A stretch of DNA of 64,000 nt from the NCBI GenBank assembly GCA_038501625.1, contig JAZAYU010000009.1:7244396-7308395 (forward strand), given 5' to 3'. Source of the DNA: Corbicula japonica. Lineage: Eukaryota; Mollusca; Bivalvia; Venerida; Cyrenidae. Both the position numbers and the translations under genes were made by a program. A model generated the notes under the pieces. It saw only the letters and a list, made by a program, of their open reading frames with translations, was not told the DNA's origin and ran no database searches. Below, piece after piece: positions 57,047-64,000 of this stretch; position 1 is the first letter of the stretch, and every line of letters begins with the position of its first letter.

Positions 57047-59268
57047 GCTCGACTATTCGAAGAATAGGGGAGCTATCCTACTCACCCCGGTGTCGGCGTC
57101 GGCGTCGGCGGCTCCGTCCGTTAAACAAAATATGCACTTTGGTCCATAACTTAAAAACTACTTATGATATCAACTTTAAACTTGAAATATATATTCACCA
57201 TCAAATTCTACATCATTACCAACAAGACCCATAACTCTGCTACAAATATTTTTTAAGTTATGCCCCTTTTTCACTTAAATTTTGCGTTAAGGAAAATATG
57301 CACTTTGGTCCATAACTTATTAACTACTGGAGATATCAACTTGAAATTTGGAATATATATTCACCATCAAATTCTACATCATTACCAACAAGACCCATAA
57401 CTCTGCTGTCAATATATTTCAAGTTATGCCCCTTTTTTCTTATATTTTGTGTTAAGCAAAATATGCATTTTGCATATCAACTTGAAATTTGGAATATATA
57501 TTCACCATCAAATTCTACATCGTTACCAACAAGACCCATAACTCTGCTGTCAATATATTTCAAGTTATGCCCCTTTTTTCTTATATTTTGTGTTAAGCAA
57601 AATATGCATTTTGCCCATAACTTCAAAACTACTTGAGATATTGCCTTGAAACTTGAAATATATTTTCACCATCAAAATCTACATCATAACCAACAAGACC
57701 CATAACCCTGCTTTCAATATTTTTCAAATTATGCCCCTTTTCCACTTACATTTTGTGTTAAGCAAAATATACACTTGGCCCTTAACTTCATTATTAATGG
57801 AGGGATTTCAAAATAACTTGGCACAAATGTTCACCATGACAAGGCGGTGTGTCGCGTACAATACCTATGCCTGTAGGTCGAAGGTCAAGGTCACTGTTAC
57901 AAAAAATAGAATTTTCTTGTCCGGGCTGTAACTTTGTTATGAATGGAGGGATTTCAATATAACTTGACACAAATGTTCACAATGACAAGGCTGTGTGTCC
58001 GCACAATACCCATGGCTGTAGATCCAAGGTCAAGGTGACTGTTACTAAAAATAGAATTTTCTTGTCCAGGCTGTAACTTTGTTTTGAATGGAGGGATTTC
58101 GAAATAACTTGACACAAATGTTCACTATGATAGGGTGGTGTGTCGCGTACCATGCCCATGCCTGTAGGTCAAAGGTCAAGGTCAATCTTACAAAAAATAG
58201 AATTCTCTTGTCCGTGCTGTTACTTTGTTATGAATGGAGGGATTTCAAAATAACTTTGCACAAACGTTCACTATGACAAGGCAGTGTGTCCACACAATAC
58301 CCAAGCCTGAAGGTCCAGGTCACTGTTACTTAAAACAGAATTTTCTTGTCCGGGATGTAACTTCATTATAAATGGACGGATTTCAAAATAACTTGGCACA
58401 ATTGTTCACAATGACAGGGTGTTGTATCCCATACCATGACCATGCCTGTAGGTCAAGGTCACTGTTACTAAAAATAGAATTCTCTTGTCCGGGCTGTAAC
58501 TTCGTTAGGAATAGAGTGATTTCAAAATAACTTGACACAAATGGTCATCATGACAAGTTGGTGTGTCCCGTACCATGCCCATGCCTGTAGGTCCAAGGTC
58601 ACTGCTACTAAAATAGAATTTTCTTGTCAGGGTTTTAAATACATTAGGAATATAGTAACTTGCCAGAAATGTTCACCATGACAAGCTGGTGAGTCGTGTA
58701 CCATTTCCATGCCTTTAGGTCAGTTCTTTTCTGTAACATTACTGAAGTGATTGATAATTGACTAAAAGTAAATATCTCTAATAAAAAAATTTCTAACAAG
58801 TTTTCTAACAACTTCAGAAATATTTCATAGTTATTCCCCTTTTCAGTTTAATATTTATGGTACATTAAGAAATTATTTCTGTTTTTTGAAATGAATTTTT
58901 CCCTTACCATTCACTTCACAGACACTTGTTTAGGGGTCATTTGCTGGCCCTATATGCCTATAGAGCTATATAGGCCTATATACAGGCTTACAGGTCTCTA
59001 GATCCAAAAGTGGGCAATTTCAGGAAATAAACAGATGATCTATAGCATGAGATACATATACAATCACTTAGAACACAAAATATCCCAGTTTGAAAAAAAT
59101 ACCCGTTCAACAATAATTAACCAGCTCTATAGGCATATAGGGCCAGCAAATGACCCCTAAACAAGTGTCTGTGAATATTTTTACTGATTGCACATGAATG
59201 TATGGCCATAGTTGTTACTGTTTTAATCTTCAAATTGCATTTGTTTCAAATGATTCGAATAGTCGAGC
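57047..59268. mobile_element. Array-bearing element with GCTCGACTATTCGAA ends
   Basis: GCTCGACTATTCGAA at 57047 and its complement ending at 59268. The left end continues GAATAGGGGAGCTATCCTAC and a (GTCGGC)n stretch. The interior has two different tandem cores: 57120-57780 (AAATATGCACTTTGGTCCAT, TCACCATCAAATTCTACATC) and 57780-58720 (ATGGAGGGATTTCAAAATAA, CATGCCTGTAGGTC.AAGGTC; ~140 bp). Plan resembles the other pearl/Helitron-like elements but with inverted ends. Confidence 0.7.
58915..59175. mobile_element. 261-bp MITE nested in the previous element
   Basis: Perfect ~50-bp arms: TTCACAGACACTTGTTTAGG and GGTCATTTGCTGGCCCTATA on the left are exactly complementary to the right arm (59123-59175). 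Internal GCCTATATA.AGGC repeats. No coding capacity. Confidence 0.85.
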
Positions 59269-60642
59269 ATGCTGTCTCCTCTGACAGCTCTTGTTATAGT
59301 CCAGCGCTTAATATTTAAATTTTCTCTTCTAACCATTTTAATACGTTGGAGAGGTTTAACATCGTTGTGTTCGAACCCTTCGGTAAATAATAAAGAGTAA
59401 AAAAACACGCATTTCTTATGCTTAAAAATTGCAGATTTGAGGTAAAGACAAGTTAGAAAACCTTAAAAATGGGGGAAGTAAAATTTATAACACACGATAT
59501 AAATTAAGTTTGACGTCTGCCAATAAAACGCCCGTTCACTTTTATAAATGTTTTTAAATGCCGATGAAACATTTTTTCCCAGAAATTTAATAGATTTTTT
59601 AAATAACTGAACCTTATCCTACAAATTGAATGCACACCATTCGGTTAATAGATTTGTGCCATGTTCGTATTGACATATTTTTTTCAATATACTGCTCTGT
59701 TTTCACCAAAAAGTTCTTACTTATTCTTATACAATTGAGAACATATTCATTGTTTCATAATGTTTTCACGTTTTTCTCTTTATTTCTGAAAATTGTTAGT
59801 TCAGATAGTTTTACAATCAATTTTATATCATTAAATAAATATATGTTTGGGTAAGACTTCCCTAGTTTTATTTAATTCTGGAGCGCTTTAAGTTACCAAT
59901 ATCAAATAATCAATGTCTCGGGTCTCAAATATTATTGTGACAATTAATTAATATATTTAATCTCTAGTCAGTTTCCTAAAACAACAATTTTATCCCCAAC
60001 AAGCAACGTTTTCAACCTCCTACAATCTACAACTAAACTTCAAAAGGCCTTTATCACACCTCTAGCTGGTAAAACCCAGTCTTGCAAATTAGATTACGTA
60101 ACATGGTCATAAAACACCAGGCCCTTTTCTTAATAAGCATTGTTTGGATGACTAAACAGTGATTGGCTGAATACTTTAGTGAAAGTTTTAAAAAACTATA
60201 ATTTCCATGCCAGCCAAAAAATTTTCATAAAGGATAATTAGGTAATGTTGCATTTAGTTATTAACTGAAAATCAAATAATTAAATGATGGTTATTCCTTA
60301 TATGTCTGTTTCAATTTTTTTTTAATTCGACAATGCATTTTAACTTCAAAAGCACTTTTTATTTATACTTATAACGCTACACTTTATTGCTGCTTCTAAA
60401 CCGGAACTACCCCAATCAGCAAGGGAAACATGTGCGAGTCGACCCTTTCAAGTCGAATCTTATCACGGCCCTAATCTTTCATCACTGATTGGCCTGAATC
60501 ACCCTGGGGTTCAAGAAATACAGCAATGTACTCGTCCATTCGTTTTATTTCAAAATAGTTCCAATTTTGATGTTATCGTGAATGCACATGTAAAATGATG
60601 TATGACGAAAGAATTCTTGTAACTTGTAAAATGTTCACATAA

Positions 60643-60697
60643 GAAGAAGATGGAAGACGGAAGACCTAAGACGTAAGACGTAGGACTTAAGACGGTT
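60643..60697 (+). repeat. AAGACG-type short tandem repeat
   Basis: GGAAGACGGAAGACCTAAGA then CGTAAGACGTAGGACTTAAG: degenerate 9-10 bp steps. Confidence 0.7.
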
Positions 60698-61489
60698 ATC
60701 TGAAAGCAAAAATGTTACCTTACTCAAAGATACATGTTTCATTAACACTCATAGCATGTGTTATCTTAAAGGATACATATGTCCAATCATTCAATACTTA
60801 ATAATTGATATTACACAAACATTTATATAAGGTACAATGAAATCGAAATCGAAAATCAACAAATAGCACTATGAGGATCTGTGTGGCTCCTTCCTAATTA
60901 ATACATGTATGCACTCATCAGAATGTCTTAGAAAATGTATTAACAAACATAAAGTCATAAAAATTGTAAGAAATCATTACTCTCACAAACTAGCAAATAT
61001 GAGTAAACAAAAACTATTAACTTACTGCATAATGCTTTCTGTAATCCCCAAAATGATAAAAACTTGTAGACTTCTGGTTTCAAAGTCTCGAGGAGTGTGC
61101 AACCTACTATTTTCAAGGTTCCGTGTACACTGAAGCTTTGGGCGACTTGGCAGAAGAACAAAAGCTTTCCATGAATAATTATAAGAAATGACCAATGAAA
61201 GTTTAGGGAATGGACCCTAGCAACGGATCTTAATATAACTCTTGCCAGTTTTGGGGGGTGTCATATTAATCTTACTATGGCCCATTTATATTTATGCTAT
61301 CAACAGCAGAGAGTAAGGCTCGAAGAACCTGTCATTTTAATTAGAATATATTGTTGTGTAAACAGAGAATACCAAATGCCAGGGTCAACTGACAGCCATG
61401 TGGTTTCTACCAGCCTTAGTCTCTTACACTCTCAATGGGAGGTAACTCAGTATATCGGTAGGCCCCCATTGAGTTGAGCATGTAATAAG

Positions 61490-61625
61490 TTTTATAATCA
61501 TGGGGCATGGACCCAAAATATTAAACTGAAAATAGAGACTAAAACTCATGCATCTGATTATCTGAACAGGAGAATGTGATTTGAGAGTAGTCTCCATTTT
61601 CAGCTTTATAATCTTAGACCGGGCA
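61490..61625. repeat. Family A repeat, copy 8 (divergent)
   Basis: TTATAATCATGGGGCATGG, TTAAACTGAAAATAGAGACT and the right arm CCATTTTCAGCTTTATAATC. Confidence 0.55.
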
Positions 61626-61631
61626 TTTAGT

Positions 61632-61873
61632 TAACCCTTTCCTCCATAAATATGCAGTTTTATGCATGTGCGACCAGTGTAGATCCACATCAGCCGGCAC
61701 ATCTGTGCCGTCTGATCAGGATCTGCACTTGTCGCATTTTTGTCAAAAATAACCTAACACATCAAAAAGCTAACAGTGCAGATCCTGATAAGATGGCACT
61801 GATGTGCCGGCTGATCTGGATCTACACTGTTAGCCCATGCAATAAAGGTGTATCTATGGAGGAAATGGTTAAG
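61632..61873. repeat. Family B palindromic repeat, copy 13 (complete)
   Basis: TTAACCCTTTCCTCCATAAA to CTATGGAGGAAATGGTTAA. The open frames on both strands across it (61652-61882, 61754-61966) are palindrome artefacts. Confidence 0.8.
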
Positions 61874-62258
61874 CAGTTGTAGTAATTCCTTCATCACAAA
61901 AAGGATACCAAACTTCTTGCTTTGAATATTGCTGACATCATATGTGATATCTGATGTCTCTGACATACTGTTAGTCTTCAGAATCTAGGTTAAACATGAG
62001 GGCATCTACAGTAGACCACCATTATTAGCACCATCATTTAGACCACCCTGATAATAAATATGACCACTTTATCAAGGTTCCTTTTCACAGTTTTGTGATA
62101 TTTTCCAATCCAAAGTTAAGACCACTCAAGTACAAAGACAACTTTCATTCAGTCCAAGAGCTGGTCATAATTATTGTTCATTGGGTTTTCTGCTATGGCT
62201 TTTAACCTCAGATTTCTACTCTGGAAACCTGTTATATTGATGTTTCAAGCAAAGGGTT

Positions 62259-62610
62259 CAGAGCTTTTCATCAGAAAATTGGGAAGAGGCCCTGGCCTTT
62301 CCAATTGGGAAATTTATGCGCAATAATTGTTTATTTTGGGAAAACAAAATTAATTGAAAGATGTGTTCTACTTTATGAAATTGAATAGTAATAGGTATTT
62401 TTAACTGAAATCTAATTTATTATGCACTGTGACTTGATTTTCCAGACTTTAATTTTCAAACACTCCTCCTAGGAGTTTTAACCATTTTTGGACATCTTAC
62501 CTAGCATATTGGGAAGAGTTTCTGCAACAATTGGGGAAAAAAAAAACTGTATTTTTGGATTGGGAAGAGGCCTTTTATAGGCCTCTGTTATATAAGGATG
62601 AAAAGCCCTG
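62259..62610. mobile_element. Short hAT-like element with CAG(A/G)GCTTTTCATC ends
   Basis: CAGAGCTTTTCATC on the left, complement of CAGGGCTTTTCATC on the right, flanked by a 5-bp repeat GGGTT (62254-62258, 62611-62615). Both halves contain TTGGGAAGAGGCC. 352 bp, no transposase. Confidence 0.65.
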
Positions 62611-63229
62611 GGGTTAGTTACCTAAGGTTTATGGAACATGGGTGATGTTTGGGGCTCAATTCCAAAATGTCACCACTGGTGGTTTTAGGTGCTTGGATTA
62701 TAGCTCAGATACATTCCAATTAAATCTTTATGACAGGGGGAAGACTTCAAATCTGAAACAATAGACTTGTTAACCCAAAGAGATACTGATCTACTGAATG
62801 CTAGGCCTGGTTTCTGGAAAATAAGATATGGCACTAATTGGCATGCTGGTTAATTATGATTGGTTTGTAAATGATTTATTGGTGTCAGTGATAGACATAA
62901 TTAAAAGCACTATGTGGATCCACAAATTGTTTAGAGCACAAAAGAGACAGAAATGTTGGTATTAATGTTCTTGCCCTTCATCTTCAAGTGTCTGGTTCAT
63001 GTTTATCCCTCCATGCTGTCTGTATGTAAGAAATCTTGTAACTTAATATTGCAATCTGTCACCATTCTTCATACAGAACATTCACCCCTTCTATGGTTAA
63101 TGTTACCATGTCACTAAAAGTAAGATTGTGGAAAAACCTGCTGTTTACAACAAACATTTGCATTTACCACTTTCAATAATTGAAAAAGGTCTTCTATGTA
63201 AGTCATCATATACATGACACTATTTTTTT

Positions 63230-64000
63230 ATCCCCCCGCCAAAGGCGAGGGGGATATTAGAAATGCCCTTCGTCCGTGCGTCTGTGCGTCTGTCCGACCG
63301 GATAAATTGGTAGTTAGGTGGCTATAGGGACAATAGGTAACTGTACATTTTCTATGATGTCATTCATTCCGTAATGGGTTTATGTGGCTATTTCGGTTTA
63401 TGTGGCTAAAAAGAACAAAGGGGAGAACAAAAGGATAGCCACTTAAGTACCGATTTGTTAGAATGTCCGTCTGTGCGTCCGTGCGTCCGTCCGAAACAAT
63501 TTTGTCCGGAGCATAACTTTAAAACTACTGGAGGGATTTTATTCAAACTTCATACACTGACAGAGCACATTGGTAGGTAGTGCAGTGTGCAAGAACAATA
63601 ACTCTACCTTGCCTATTTTTAGAGTTATTCCCCTTTATCATATTTACTTGATAAATTTTGTCCGGAGCATAAGTCGAAAACTACTGGAGGGATTTTATTC
63701 AAACTTCATACACTGACAGAGCACATTGGTAGGTAGTGCAGTGTGCAAGAACAATAACTCTACCTTGCCAATTTTTAGAGTTATTTCCCTTTATCATATT
63801 TACTTGATAAATTTTGTCCGGAGCATAAGTCCAAAACTACTTGAGGGATTTTATTCAAACTTCATACACTGACAGAGCACATTGGAAGGTAGTGCAGTGT
63901 GCAAAAGAACAATAACTCTTCCTTGCCTATTTTTAGAGTTATTCCCCTTTATCATATTTACTTGATAAATTTTGTCCGGAGCATAAGTCGAAAACTACTT
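63230..64000. mobile_element. Tandem-array element with CCCCCGCCAAAGGCG end, runs off the window
   Basis: Starts with the hairpin ATCCCCCCGCCAAAGGCGAG, then GTCCGTGCGTCTGTGCGTCT and a 156-157 bp tandem core: TTTGTCCGGAGCATAA at 63501, 63657, 63813 and 63970. The array is cut by the window edge. Confidence 0.8.

Larger units (their letters stand above)
56894..60412. mobile_element. Outer DNA element with GGGTAGTTCCGG ends, carrying two nested insertions
   Basis: GGGTAGTTCCGGTCTGAGA at 56894 and the complement of GGGTAGTTCCGGTTTAGAA ending at 60412. Without the inner 2.2-kb element it would be about 1.3 kb. A target duplication is not obvious, so this call is weaker than the inner two. Confidence 0.5.

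Noticed and set aside
56560..64000. Search for the BK S4 exon (LRFLRALRL)
   Set aside because: No acceptor followed by this coding sequence was found; the region is filled with nested elements, so the next exon is placed beyond the window.

Overview
This is animal nuclear DNA: AT-rich, with small exons separated by long introns, GT-AG splice sites and very dense transposon debris. The repeat content suggests a bivalve mollusc, probably a venerid-type clam. Signs of this are ~145-160 bp tandem arrays of the bivalve pearl/Helitron-associated type, a palindromic repeat whose accidental translation reads like 'SVDPDQPAHLCRLIRIC', and the end motif GCTCGACTATTCGAA. That placement is inference, because no ribosomal or mitochondrial marker is present.

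Three real protein-coding genes can be assembled exon by exon, with reading frame kept across every junction. (1) A retinoid-inducible serine carboxypeptidase (SCPEP1 family) lies on the minus strand, start codon at 12653, ten exons down to 5325. Its last short exon was not found and is probably left of the window. (2) A PDCD2-like 40S ribosome-assembly factor (PDCD2L) is complete on the minus strand: seven exons, 27942 to 18670, 449 residues. (3) The first four coding exons of a BK/Slo1 calcium-activated potassium channel lie on the plus strand, 34849 to 56555. They encode the S0 segment through the S3 region; the voltage sensor, pore and cytoplasmic gating ring lie beyond the right edge.

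Layout: 1-5324 is repeats, including a 3-kb tandem array with a 992-bp higher-order duplication. 5325-12653 is the carboxypeptidase. 13498-17255 is a DNA transposon carrying coding-like remnants. 18670-27942 is PDCD2L, whose introns hold a nested transposon (23176-24267) with a broken THAP gene and a SAP-domain gene facing each other, the layout expected of an ISL2EU-type element. 27943-34848 is the shared upstream region of PDCD2L and the BK gene, with palindromic elements, G-runs and GA/TC tracts. 34849-56555 is the BK 5' half; intron 1 holds a 3.84-kb transposon and intron 2 a 4.1-kb long-inverted-repeat transposon. 56556-64000 is intron 4 of the BK gene, with a three-level nest of transposons and another array running off the end.

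The genes share no evident pathway. Outside the coding exons most of the window is mobile-element sequence. One palindromic family (called B below, at least 13 copies) was hit repeatedly by other elements. Family A is a second palindromic repeat with about eight copies.
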